Origin: Effrenium voratum
Taxonomy: Eukaryota > Sar > Dinophyceae > Suessiales > Symbiodiniaceae
Direction of reading: 5' to 3'
NCBI GenBank assembly: GCA_963377175.1
Contig: CAUJNA010002780.1
Span: 667,337-731,336 of the forward strand
DNA: 64,000 nt
Below the pieces are notes generated by a model. It made no database searches, had not been told where the DNA came from, and saw nothing but the letters and a program-made list of their open reading frames with translations. Both the position numbers and the translations under genes were made by a program. How positions within the stretch are numbered: position 1 is the first letter of the stretch; each line of letters starts with the position of its first letter. Shown one piece after another: positions 1 through 12,648 of this stretch.

Positions 1-2081
1 GTGTCAAGTTTGCGGCGTGGAAACCAAAAAATGGGTGACCCCTGATTTTGTGGAAAACAGACTATACCAAGTCCCTCCCAAATTGACCATGGACTAATGG
101 ACATTTTGGCCCAACCTCTTGTCCTAAATCAGCCATTCTCGTCATTGAGCTGCAAACCGGCGAGCTCCCGCCATGTCTGCTTTTAACGCCACAAAGCAAA
201 AAAAGTGTGGGGTGGAGCATGTGCAAATGGTATGCAAGGGTAGTCTGTCTCCGCCCAACCCGCCACCCCAACCTGCTTCCCCCCGACCCAACCGCCACGA
301 CCCGTTTCCCCCCACCTGCAAACCACCCCCCCATCCCAACACCCTCCCATTCCCACATCCCTCCATGCCCCACCCTCCCATCCAGATAGTTCTCAAAACA
401 GCGCAGCCCACAGAAAGTGGTCAGCGTCCTTTGGTTTCCCCTTTACGACCAACCAAAACACGGCCCGTTCTGAGCAACTAAGACTCCGGCAGCTCCACCC
501 CGGAAGTTCACCTCGAGCATCTCCTGTCCCGTGGGTGTCTCAGTCTGAGTCTCATGCGGGTGAAGTGATCCGCCCATGTGCTGGTCCCTCTTTGGTTGGA
601 TGTAAAAACAAGCCGTCACCCTAAAGATGCTTGTGTGCAGCTCCATGTGGCTGCCTTTCAACAACTGCTGAAAAGAGGGGCCGCAATGTTAACCAGCCCC
701 AAACGCGACAACAATGTCTCTCTGAGATTTCCAGTGGCTCCAGCTGCCCGCTAACTTTGGAAGAGGATGGAGGCTGCGGATGAACATGTACAGTACATGC
801 CTCGCCACAGCAGGGCGGGAACGCTTTGCCAGCAGCCTGATTGGTTGACCAAGTGGGAAAGGGGGGGAAAGATTTCCGGGAGGAAAGGGAGAAGATCTGG
901 GGAAAAAAAATATCTTAGGGAGGAATGGGAGAAGATCTGAGGAAAAAAGGCCAACAATAAAAGGGGGGAAAAGATCTTAGAAAGGAAAAGGGAGAAGCTC
1001 TCAGGGGGGGAAAGGCCTTAGGAGGGAAAGGGGGGAAAGGATCTTTATTACAGTGCAATGTCAAGTTTGACGCTCCCTTCCAAGAGCTCGCCGGCGTCCT
1101 TTGTCACCCTTTCCATATAGTACGGTGCGAAAGTTGTGAGCCTTGGATATGGCACATTGAGTGCTACGCATTTGTTTGGGAGAGCGGAAGAAACACGAAC
1201 AATCTGCCAGTGCCGAATCCAGCAAGCCTTTCAAGCACTCCTGATTCCTGTCAAGGACGAATCTTTCCAGATTATCCTTTGCATATGGGATGGTGTCGGG
1301 GCGCAGGCTTTGGATGGTTTTGGAACGAAACCGTTCAAAAGAAACCAGCAAACTGCTGGGCTTCCTGTTTAGGACACACCCGTAAAGCCACCGACAGGCG
1401 CCGTCCATCAGGCTTTAGCATCTGCAGGTCTGCAGGGCCATGGCGAACTTCCTTTCACAAACATGATATTGGAGTTATCTCAAATTGTGGCCCCCCAAAA
1501 AGGTAATAATACTGGCTGAAACCATCCGCTGTCCATCTAAACAACCCAGGACGGATATCAAAAAACAAAAAAACAAACACAAAAAACATCCACATGCAAC
1601 GCGGCCAGAACGGATGTGCTTGCAGGTGTGCCAATGCACATTCGTGACCAAGGCCCCAGTCACCTTGCTCAACGACTCAATTGCCTTGCCCACTCGTGTT
1701 ACCTCCACGATTCCGGCCGCTCAAAGAGGCCACGCATGTTCAATGCATGTTCACTCAATGCTTGCTATGCGGTCAATGAACCAAATCTGAGCTCAGTACC
1801 CCTCACCGGCGGCAATTGTCCAGAAAGGGGTGAGATGGCAAGTCATAAACCTGCCCCCGGCGACATGGGCGTGCAATGCTCCCGCCGATGCAGAGCGGCC
1901 ATTCAGTGAATGCAAGTGCAAATCCGGCCTGGGTGAGAGTTGTCTACCTTGCCTTCACGCGAAGAACCTTTCCAGCAAGAATATGCAACCATCCGTCGAT
2001 GATACAATTGCAAGCAAGACTGGCCTCAAAAATGAGCATTCGCCACCTGCGTCAGCGCTCAATGGGCCGCACTTAAAAAGT
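1..2081. other. Region without a recognised gene, downstream of the RBM25-like gene
   Basis: A minus-strand open stretch at about 1320-1150 (AKDNLERFVLDRNQECLKGL) is weakly coding-like but has no clear splice borders. A purine-rich imperfect tandem (AGATCTTAGGGAGGAAAGGG-like units) covers about 845-1045, and pyrimidine/C-rich DNA lies at 250-400. Confidence 0.4.
845..1045. repeat. Imperfect purine-rich minisatellite
   Basis: Five or six diverged units of about 35-40 bp, each built of a G-run, an A-run, AGATCT and GGGAGGAAAGGG. Confidence 0.6.
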
Positions 2082-2334
2082 TTATATTAAAGATCTCACA
2101 GCTTGCATCTCACGCTGGGTAGGCCGCATCTTCAGCGTGAAGTTCTCGGCTTCCTCGTCCAAAAACCCTTCGAGCCTCAGCATCAAAGAGCTGATCAAAG
2201 GGTTGTCCCTCGCCCTCAAATCCGCCGATCCCATGCCTGGTCCAAAATGGACCATGCTTTTGGCTTGGGGGCGGTGTGTTCTGTGTTGCTTTTGTTGATA
2301 TGTTTTCTATAGGTTTAATGTGAATATAATTATG

Positions 2335-2365
<31 letters not shown>

Positions 2366-5300
2366 CATACATGTAATATACATATATATATATATATGTC
2401 CCTTGGGGCGGGAAAATGCGTCGGCTGGATGTCTGGATCTCTGGATGTTCTGGATCTCTGGCTCTCTGGATCTCTGGATGTCTGGATCTCTGGATCTCTG
2501 GATGTCTGCCCCCCCACTCCCCGCCCCTCCCCCCCCGCGTGTCTCTTTGTGTCTGTCTGTGTCTGTCTGCGTCTGTCTACGTATCTGCGTCTGTCATAGT
2601 GTCCGCAAAGACCCTCCCCCCCCCCCCTGCGTCACGCGTGCTTTCTCTCGCCCCAGGCCAAAATTCCAAGGTGTATGGGGGCAGCGGAACCAGGCCGCAG
2701 TTCTTATTTGGGTGTGCTAGTTTCAGGGTACCCTTGTGAGAGTGGTTAAAGGGGAAACGAAAAGGAAATCAATATTTTTGTTTCCCCCCCCCCCATTTTG
2801 ACAGATTGCCCAAATTAATGATCTTATTTGTTCTCCCTCTGCAAAGCAAAACCACTCATTTGCACCTTCCTTCGCCACGGAAAATGACGGGTCTGTGGGC
2901 TGCGCATTTTCACTGCGGACAGGTTCGGCAAACCAAAGCATAAGCCCTTCACTCTGCCAAGATGAGATCTGGCTTGGTGTGTGCAGTCACCTGCATGTCG
3001 GGCACAATTGCAAAGGCTGCCAAGTGTGTGTTTAGCATGGCACATTGCAAACAAAGCACGACTGAAACACGCCTTCCATGACATGCGGCAACCACACGGC
3101 AACTGGCCTTCTTCAGGATAAACTCTATCATTCCCTGCAGCGAGCAAGTCATGCCCATTGCCAAAGGTGCTCAACGTCAACACTCGCAAAGCTCCATTAG
3201 AACTAGCGTGTTGCTTCGCGCAACGTTCATCATCTGAGCTGCTCCAATAAAACGCGCCATGAATCCAGCGTGAGCTTGCATCTGCTTCTGCGCCCCACGT
3301 GCTGGCTTCGCAGCGGCCAACAAGCAAAACAAGCTTACACCCTTGTTCGCGAAGAACCCTTGAATGCTTTGGCATGTCAAAAATTACGGTGTTTGTTCAG
3401 GCCCGCTGCACGTCCAAAGCAAACTTTGGTGCAACAGTTGCTGGCCAAGGCCCAAGGATTCGGCATGCAAGCTACGCAGCGACCGCAAAAAGAACAGCAA
3501 GGCCATGTTTTCGTGTCTGTGAGCTGTTCTTTGTTCGTCTCATCCCAAGATGTATCCACCTTATGTTGACCAACTCTCCGCTGCAGTCATGTCCAGCCTA
3601 CGCACCTCGTACGTGCCAGCCCCCCTTAATTCTGTGTGGAGTCGGTCGCTGCTTAAATGGCCGTTAACCTCAAGACAATCTGGCACATTTGCCTGGCGCA
3701 GTACGTGGAGTGGCATGTACGCCAACCATGTTGCCCCTTCATCAAGGAGGGCAGCTCAAACCATTCTCTCTGACTCCACAACCAGGCGCACGACTGCCAA
3801 AGACAAAATCGATTCATGCTCAAATTCAAGGCATGTGTGTGTGTGTGAGAGGTGGGCCCATGGCCGGGTAGGTGAGAAATTGATCTAAACTCTGAACATA
3901 TAAAAGTTAAAGAGTACGGCTGGGAATCGCCAAGCTAAGGGGTGCATGTATATCGCAACTCTGCGGTAGCATTCTTGCCAAAGGTCCTGCTCCTCGTTGC
4001 CCAAGAACTCTGTCACCTGCAGGGACGCAGTCAGAGAGTCTGACTCAGAAGACGAAGGGAGTGGCCTTCTTCTTCACCCAGGGTCGGAGCTTCTTCTCTA
4101 TGATGTTGTTGCCCTTACAAGCTGAAAGTCCCAAAGGCAAGATACAAGGGAGCGTACCATTTTTGAAGGTAGCCTTGTTCACATTGGCTTTCAGGGAAAC
4201 CGAAAAGAGCCCCAGAAACATTATTTTTGGCACACGCCCAAGTCCCCAAGGGCGGAGGGCACCACAAATGCGCACCCACAATGAATTCCATGCAAGCAAG
4301 AAATTGTCGAGGTGATGCACAAAAGGCAAACATCCATGTTGGCAGCCGAGCTACATGCACAGCATCCCAGTCGATGTCAAAAGCAAAAGCTCTTGCTTTG
4401 TCTGTGGGAACCTGGCACTGGCAAAGCCCAGACAACTCTGGAAAGAATGCAATACTCCCAGCACAGCACCCCTGACTCAAATCGAAGCAAAATATAGATA
4501 GCGCAAGTCGAATCTCCCGTTTCGAAGCAAAATACATCGATAGATATGATACCGTAGATCATTTCTGCCGCCGGCGTGTAAACCCGCAAGGCACCTGCTG
4601 AATCAGCCGACGCATCTCGTCATCCCTGCAGCAAGGTGACATGCGGCAAAGGCCTTCAGAATTCGTCAGCCCAACCCTGGTGGGTTCACAATGAGGATCG
4701 CCAATGATATCAACAGTTGGGGCACACAATCCCCACTGTGCGAATGGTTTCAACATGTTTCAACATGTCGTATCGGTTTCGCATCAGCGGCCTAAGCTTT
4801 CTCTCCTCCGCTGGAGGCCCATCAAGCCGCGTCAGCGGCTTGTGCTTGCGAGGCTGGCCTCAGTAACACCCGTCCCGAGGCTCCGAGGCTTGGGGCATTT
4901 CAGCGAATGAAACCCGCAGGTTGGCCTGGTACAAGTTTGGCTTATAAGGCGAAATTAAAACTTGATAACCCTGCTGACCCTGGAAACAAATTTCCAGCGC
5001 CCTTCATTTGGACTTGCCTGAGCTTGAGAAACCTATGCTGAGGTCCTGGCCATTGGCATCTAACTCCTCAGGCTCCTTGAACAGCGCCTGGCGTGTCGCG
5101 CTCAAAAACACGAGCTTGTTAGATAGGCGCTTTCTTCAGAGGACATCTCGGTTTCAATGCAGCAAAGCTCCATGCACCATGGACCTTATACTGCCATTGA
5201 CCACCCAAACTGGAAAGCCCTGCCAGAGTCTTCCAGATTCTGGAGGCGCAAAATAGAGGACTCGGCAAAGGAGGTGGAACTGTAGGACACTAGCGGTCCA

Positions 5301-8300
5301 ATTTGAGCCACAGTCAAGGTTCATCAGCTGCCTTCCACCCCTACTGATTCGGTTGAATTTGGGGCTTGCCAAACTTTCATTTTGCTTTCATGGCGTGTCT
5401 GTTCGGGAACATGTCGCTGCCCCTTGCCTTTGGCCGCCGGCCTCCCAACCCCCCCCCCACCCCCGCACCCCCGCGGCAGCCTGAACATGCGCTGGCGGGG
5501 ATGCCTTTGGAGCCGGCGCCTGCGCGTTGGATGAAATGATGGGAACACCGGCCGAAAAAATGTAACCTCTGGTTTTGTTCTGCTCCGAATGCATGGTGCG
5601 TTTCTGGGAGCGCGGCTGGAGCGCTCATGATCTCTGCCTGCGACTACAGGACTGTTCCAGCAAAGGGCACGGCCGCATACCAATAAATTACAGTGGGGTG
5701 ATCATAGGTCTTGCGACTCCCAGTCGCCTGCATCATCCGAATGAATAGCACCAAGCAGCTGCAAAACTCCCCCCGGAACGAGTGGTCAAACTGATGACAG
5801 GAATTGGCGACTCGATGTCGACTGCAGTGCAGCGCCGCCTGCACAGACTGCAACAGTTTGGCTGCTGCATCCTGCCCGGGTGCATGCTGGCACGAATGCC
5901 GACAGGACCACGAGAAAGTCAAAGCTGCCTAGAGCCTGACAAGTTGGCCTATTTCTCATTTGCGCATGAAGGAACCCATCTGAATTTGTCAGCTGCAAGT
6001 GCAAGGAGAGGCACAAACCACGGAAAATATTGCTTGCGCTGAGACAGAAAGAAATTCGGGCCCTATGTCCTCCCCAAATCAGCCATAGTCTCCCGGACTT
6101 TGTTCGCAAATCAAATACAGCACGTGTCAAAACTCCGAGCCCTCCAAACGTCTGGTTTCGCTCGCTGTGACCTTTGCAAAACCCTTTAAACAGGGTACAA
6201 CTCGCTTGGACACGTGCCAATGTGCGAACGATTTTACCTTGGAAAGACATCATCTGGCAAAGTTACTTGTGTTCACAGGACAAGTATAAATTGGGTAGGC
6301 CGGTTTATGGGAAAGGTGGTCAGGCCCATGTCCTCCCTAAACTAAAGACAACTACCAGTGCTCACATGAGCCACGGTCAGAAGTAGTTTTGTTCCCCGTA
6401 AAGGGAGACTTAGTTAAGTCTCCTCGTTTTGCGGGCAATTTAGAAAGACCCGATGTTCCTCGCATTGTTTTCGTTGGTGTTCCAACCACGAACTTTCTTA
6501 GCCACGGAAAGGGAAAAGCACCACCGCGAGAGAACCGCCTGCTGCTGCTTCTTCTGCTCCTTCTCTCGAGCCTCCTGTTCTTCCCTGTCCTTTGCCTCCT
6601 TCTCCTGTCTCCACAACCGTCACACCCAACTCGCCTCATGTGGAGGTCTGCTTTGAGGGACGCCAGTTGAAAGGACGCCATGAAGCCCCCATGGCCTATA
6701 GTGCCCTAGACTTGTATGCTGCGGACCAATCCGAACTGGGGAGGGGCAGCACCTTGCAGGAGGCTGTCCTCGCGCACTTTCCTATCTGCTTCCTCCTTGA
6801 TCTTCTCTTCCTCCTCCTTCTTTTTCCTTCAAGGTTGCAGCCCTCAAAGGCCTTCAAATTCTGCAAGTTGTCGGTATCAACCACAGAATCTTGATTAGCA
6901 TGCATTCTGGCTTTTTGGCACAGATGAGCGGCAAGTTCGTGGCAATGTTAGGCGTGCAAGAAGTATCGTGTCAGAAAGCCGGTGTTGACAACAAGAACGG
7001 TATGGTCACGAGGTGAAGATGATGCATGTGGAGCTTGATCGATCCTCTTTGGGAATGAGCTTGCAGTGCATTCCTGCGCGCATCCCTGGGCAAGCAAGCG
7101 CGACTCCCCCGCCTTTCAGCCTCTTCCGCCTCCTTTTTGGCCTTGCAACCATTTGCATTCGCAGCCAGCAGCCCCGCAAGCCACAGGGGTACTTCGAACC
7201 CCCCCCCGCTCCCCAACCCCTAGCGATTCTCATTTGAGCAGGATTTTGGATGAGAACAATGGCCGGTAAGGAAGACAGGATGCATCTTCCATGAGGGTAC
7301 CCTTGATTCGGCAACTTGCACCCCTCAGCTACCCCCTCCACAAGTGGAGGATCCAGGCCGGATCCCCACAAGGACCTTGACGAAGTTCAAGCTTGAGGTT
7401 CATTCAAAAAACCTTGCCCCACAGTAAGCGTGCTTTTCAATCGGCCTTCTCCTCCGCCTCCTCCTTCTCCCGTTTTTTCTTTTCCTCCTCCTCCTTCTTC
7501 TTCCGCTTGGCCTCCTCGGCCTGCCGCGTGCAAAGCCGAGTCTGGTTAGTCGAGAGGGGGAACCCTGCAATAGGTGGCTTCCTGTTGGCCCTTGAATTTA
7601 ACCCCTCAATATAGGCAAACAATGCACGATCAACAAGGTGCACCAGCGCGGAAAAGCAAAAGAAGGCTGAGTCACGTAGCGTCTCAGAAATGGCCGTCAC
7701 TGCGACTCAGAGGTGCCAACGCTTGCGCCTCCTCCTTCTCCGCAATCCGATCTGCGGCGTCCTTCTCTTGCTCCCGCTTGCGATCCTTCTCCCGGTCCTG
7801 GAGACCAGGCATGCTGTCAATGACAAGGGCAAAGGGCAGTCCTCCTGTTGGTTTTGCAGATGCTTGGTAATTGCCATTGAGATATATTTGAATAAATTGT
7901 GTTCTTCCATCTCCTCGGTTTGCGTTGCCTCTCACAGTGATCTACAAAGAGCTGTACAAAGAATGCAAAACGTAGCCAGCAAACTGGCTTCTTCGGCAGA
8001 AAGCCGTTGTGCCAAATATTTCGAGATTTGTTGAGATTATTGGCTTTGCTACTCGTCGTGGGCAAAATGGCCAAACAGTTTGACTGGGGCTCAGTCCCAC
8101 AATGGGCATCAACACAGTAACATGCCATGGCATGTTGCTCCCAACATCTCTCATGTGGCAAGTTGGTTTCAGTCCTCGCGGCGTCTCTTCCACTCCTTGA
8201 CATCCGAGTCTCTGAAGTCAAGGTCCCGGTCCGCGAATTTTCGCCTGGTCACATACCCCTGCCCTCAGGCCCTCAGGGCTGCACGCTCGCAGCTCAGTGC

Positions 8301-11300
8301 GGGGCTTCTCACGGTCAGTAGGTTCCGCTGCTGGCCTGATGAAAACTCGCTTCCCGCCAGCTGCTCTTGAAGATTCGGTCATTCGGTCTGGCCCCATTGC
8401 TCAGCGCCCGGCTCCAGGTCTCGCAAGTCCTGCTTCAAGTTCCTAATCCTCTTGTCCTGGCGAACAGGCACTCCGCTGGCCGTCTTATGCCCAGGCAACT
8501 CGAGTTTCCTCAACAAGCACCTCATTGACACCAATTGTCCAAGTTCAGTCCATCCGTTGCTCAAACCTACACATCAAACAGAGTTTGCGAGTCCTCGCTC
8601 CGTTCGAACTCGCGGAGGCGGTAGTTGTACTCCTGAGACCCACGGGAAACTGGATGGCAAATCAGGGTATGCGGTGTGCGACATGCGTTTCAGGGATTGT
8701 TCAAGGTCTGCCCAACCGCAGGATGGAGGCCTTCTCGATGTCCCTCTCTCTGTCGCGGACCCGTCCGTCCCGGTCCTGCGAATCTCTGCCCCCAGCGCAG
8801 CCATTTCGGGTTATCTCCCAAATGGGGGGACCCACCAACACTGGCAGGTCATGGGCGGGTTCCCATTTTGTTTGAAACAACTACAACCACGCTCGATCTT
8901 CTTAGCACAAGCATCACGAGGACCCAAAACCGAACACTTGACTCAACCAAGGGATGGCTCCAAAAACGCGGCAAGGAACAAGCTGAACCCCGATCGTCGT
9001 TTCTGCAATCCCGGCGGTCCCTTTCTCTGCGACTGGTGCGGTAATGCCGAGAAACTGCCTTCTCTCGCTCCTGTGGCATGCCCACAGCAGGTTCACTGCA
9101 GATCCGCACGTGTAAAGGTGCAGGGCAAAAAGTGTCAAACGAGAGCCACCCAGCAGGCGACTCCATACATCCCAACAACACACTCCTCCCTTTCTTCGTC
9201 CCTTTTCCGCTTTCGCTCAGCTTCAGACTTCCCCTGATGGCAATAAGAGGGTGCGCTTTGCTTGTGGTCTGGCAAATACACAGCATTTCATCATGTACAA
9301 AAACGTGCGCATGCTTGGCAAAAAAATATCAGGTGGCAACTCAGCACTAAATCGCAAGCAGAGCGAATCCATGAATGGCAGTCAGCACAGGGCCGAGCCC
9401 GCTCTTCGGTTTTATCCTTGTGGTTCGTCTTCTCCTTCTCATCCTGTCACGTGGAAGTCGGAAATCCGCTAATGTTGCAAACCGTGTGGGACACCCGGAT
9501 CCCATTTTGAGAAGCTCCCATGCACATGTCCAAACAAAAACTCGGAGGCTTCGCACAAAAATACATCGCCACGACAAATGATGGAACCACTTGCATGGAA
9601 TCTATGCAAAACATTTGGGGACATTGGAGAGATTGGAGCTCTGTCTCATGTGCTCCCCAAATGAATGATACCGTAGCTTTGGTATTGCCCACCACGCGCT
9701 AATAAAAGGGAGTCAAGCATGCCATTGATGGACGAAATCCTACACCAACTCAGAATTCCTGGAATGACTCGATTCCCCTGTAGCTACTGACAATGGTTTC
9801 CTTGCCATGGTTTCACTTCGTGGTGCGGTCCGGGGTTTTGCCTCACCAGCCACAGTGCCCCTTTGCGACCCAGTTTCATGCTGGTGAAGTATAATATTTC
9901 ACCAGCCTGATTCTTGCGGTGGTTGGAGAGATATTCCCCACCTAATCCACCAAATTTGGGGGTGACTTCGGTCGTGTGAGGTCGTTATTTTTCACCCGGT
10001 TTCATGCTGGGCCTTTGAAACCAGATCACGTGGCTAGAGAAACTCACTTGCAGATGGGACCCCCAAACCTGCGGGGTGATCACCTTTTGGGTTGCCATGA
10101 GTGGGTGGACGTTGGACAGGGAGCAAAAAAATAAATACTTTAGCAGTGACGTGGATTTGGATTTCAACCACTAAACCACAATAAGATCAAAAATGGGAAA
10201 CATGTTTCCCAACAACAAGCATGAGTGGAACAAAAAAACGGGGGAAAGGCCAAAAGGTCAGATGCGGTCGATTCACTTTGGGCTGAGCATAAGATTGGGA
10301 CATTGCAACGACCTCTCTCTCTCAAACTCGAAACCAGTAGCATGTGCCTATTGGAGTTGCCTCTCACCCAAACCCCCCTCTTACCTGTAGTTGGCTTAGG
10401 GGTTGGGTGTCCATTTACTTTGTGGTGAGCAGTCTGCTCAGCCCTCACAAGCTGCTATGGGCGGGAATCGGGGAAGCAGCAAATGCTGATCAAACAAAGC
10501 CGTTCCATGCTCCAAACATGGGCCCCACAGTGCGCCACCATCTGTCCAAGGTACCCTGCACCTTTTCTGGGGGCTAACATGTTTGCTTGTATTAGCATGA
10601 AGGTGCCATGCCCCTTTTCCCACCAGTTCCCTGTTAGGTTGGTTTGCCAGGCGTGCGCCTCACATCAAGCTCAGCACCTGTTTTGTCCCCTTGCTTCAAT
10701 CGGGGCCAGGACGCCAACTGACATGTCACTATGCGACTTTGGTTCGCGGCAGAGCATGAAGCGCAATCAGGCTGGAAATCATGCAAGCCCGGCCCAATTT
10801 CAGGGCACAACCTGCTCATAGGCTGGGAGTCAGCCCTGGTTTGCACGCGAATTGGACTTGCCTCAGCGTGACAATTCAGCCCCATATTACTAAAAATATC
10901 TGAAAGTAGTCAAACACAATATAGGCTTGAATTGTGTATCAACATGGCTGGTCTCGGCTCCTTCTTCTCCACCGCCTCTGCCGCCTCCTTGTTCTTCTTT
11001 TCCTGCAGATGCAGGGGTTCAGCTGATGCTGCCTCTGCCAGAAAAGATAGACAAAACTGAGCGATGGCCGAACATCCAACCTCGGGTCTTGAGAGCGCAG
11101 GCATCCCGAATAAGTGTGTACCCCTGAGGCTGGATTTGTGCCCTCTCCAAAACTTTGCGCGCGCGCGCGGTCGTGCTTTCTCTATCCAGTCTTCACGCTT
11201 TGTTTAAGCAGTCCTCATCAAAGGGGTGATTTGTAGGTTGACGCCTTTGTTGGTTCCTTGAGGGCAAACCAGAAAGAAACTATCCATTTGGCCTGAGAAA

Positions 11301-12280
11301 AACCCATTTGAATCTTGCGAAACCCTTGCCGTTTGCCCTCAATGGCCTTCTCTAAGGCCTCCTTTGCAGCTTTTTCCTCCTCCTGATCCCAACTGGGTTC
11401 GACGAGCGGCATGGCTGAGGTCACACGTGATTCGTCTTTTCTTTTGTAAATGGTTGGCAAGAGAAAAACAAAAGGTTCGACTCCTCTTTGGTCTTCTCGT
11501 CGGCGCCATCCTTCACCTGCATTCTCAAAGGCTGTGTTGGATATGCCCATGTGTGTCTGCCTTCTTTTGAAGGGTACTCTTTTGGGGTAGTAGAGGGGAA
11601 CCAAAAGGAAGCAACCCATTTTGGGGGGCAACAGCTCCCTGCTCCCCGGCTCAGATTGACAAAGACTCGCTCTGCTCATCTCTGCCAACACTCGTCAAAT
11701 GGGCCAGAGGCTCGGCTTCCGCGTTGGCTGGCGGCGGCTTCTGGATCTCCTTCTCAACTGCCTGGCACGTCAGCGCGTCAAGGGCAAGACCTGGACCAAT
11801 CAAACCAGGCTCTTAAGAGAGTCAGGGCCCAAAAGGGGCTGAACGCTAATCAATCTGAGAACAAATGACATCTACATCCCAAGGAAAATCTGAGGGGTTC
11901 AATATGCCGACCTGCAAAATCCCCGCACTGCCACCATAATCCCGTGCTCCCAAATAATTTCAATGATTTCCAGGGTCCTCCCTGGGCCAATTCCTGAATA
12001 CTTAGAAAATATAAATAACTTCAAGAACCTAAACGACCTTTATTCATATATTTTTCGGCGCCTTCAATAATTGAAAAAAATGTCAATTGGTTATATTTTG
12101 CGAAAAGCGAAAAGAAACAAAACAACAAAACAAAAAACAAGCTAAAATGAATACCCCTCCTTTTTGAGATACCAAGCTCAGTCGACCTCTTCTCTCGGTC
12201 CGACGCGCCACTCGCCCCGCCCGAGACCCTGGCAGGGGCAGGGGCTTTGGATGTCGACGCGGCGATCGCAGCCGTGGCTG
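2082..12280 (-). CDS. RBM25-like splicing factor (charged coiled-coil region plus C-terminal PWI domain), about 20 micro-exons
   Basis: Assembled by eye from short coding islands bounded by AG and GT/GC/GA. The C-terminus is a PWI domain over seven exons: 4625-4595 DDEMRRLIQQ, 4411-4355 VPTDKARAFAFDIDWDAVH, 4113-4066 (IIEKKLRPWVKKK), 4016-3987 VTEFLGNEEQ, 3134 to about 3108 GMIEFILKK, 2990-2953 VTAHTKPDLILAE, and 2175-2082 LEGFLDEEAENFTLKM. From MIEF to LKM it matches human RBM25 in length and pattern without a gap. Upstream are K/E/R-rich helices: 6604-6539, about 6826-6769, 7110, 7530-7440, 7790-7710, 8245-8195, 8455, 8640, 8780, 9080, 9215, and further exons near 10970, 11360, 11500, 11740 and 12280-12175. 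The order (YNYRLREFERSED, then KEWKRRRED, then DREKDRKREQEKDAADR) follows the RE/RD-rich part of RBM25. RBM25 is a nuclear, U1 snRNP-associated regulator of splice-site choice. An RRM and the start codon were not found. The last 14 residues may include another intron, because the usual W after KM is absent. Confidence 0.78.
2338..2398. repeat. AT dinucleotide repeats
   Basis: Two (AT)n runs separated by a short TACATGTA-like spacer, just downstream of the last RBM25-like exon as oriented on the + strand (an intron of that gene). Confidence 0.85.
2426..2510. repeat. CTGGATCT/CTGGATGT tandem repeat followed by GTCTGTCT-type repeats
   Basis: About ten 8-bp units of CTGGATCT or CTGGATGT, then C-runs and (GTCTGT)n to about 2600, all in an intron of the RBM25-like gene. 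Open frames over it are repeat-derived. Confidence 0.85.
2953..4625 (-). other. Micro-exon block encoding most of the PWI domain
   Basis: Six exons of 27 to 57 nt spell most of the PWI fold; the seventh lies at 2175. Donors visible here: CAG|GT (4595), CAT|GT (4355), AAG|GC (4066), CAG|GA (3987), AAG|GC (about 3108) and AGA|GT (2953). Acceptors are all AG. Phases match at each junction checked: 4595/4411, 4355/4113, 4066/4016, 3987/3134, 3108/2990 and 2953/2175. Confidence 0.75.
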
Positions 12281-12648
12281 GCGGCCTGGCGCAAACATTG
12301 GGAGGTTCCAGCTAAGGAGCCCCCTTTAATTCAGAGTTGATATGTGTCGTTCCTTTTTCCAGCAGTTTGTTGCGTGGATCACCGGCTTGCCAACTTGCCA
12401 CTACAAGAGCTTGCGGCAAGCTTGGCACAAGAATTAAAAGACTGAGTGCCTCATTTGCGCTGCCAAGGAGGCACAGCACAAAGCCAAGCTGCAAAAACGA
12501 CTTCCCCGTGGAGGACTCCTATACACTGTCGTCCGCCACGCGGAACTCAGCGGCCGAGCAGAAAGTCTGGACCGTGGGCGGATCCAGGAAGAAACAAGGC
12601 CACACACCAACCAGCCAGGCAACCCAGAAACGTTGCAAGCATTTGAAT

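Noticed and set aside
8452..9237. 261-residue open frame on the + strand
   Set aside because: It is antisense to several short RBM25-like exons (8455, 8640, 8780, 9080, 9215) and has low coding character.
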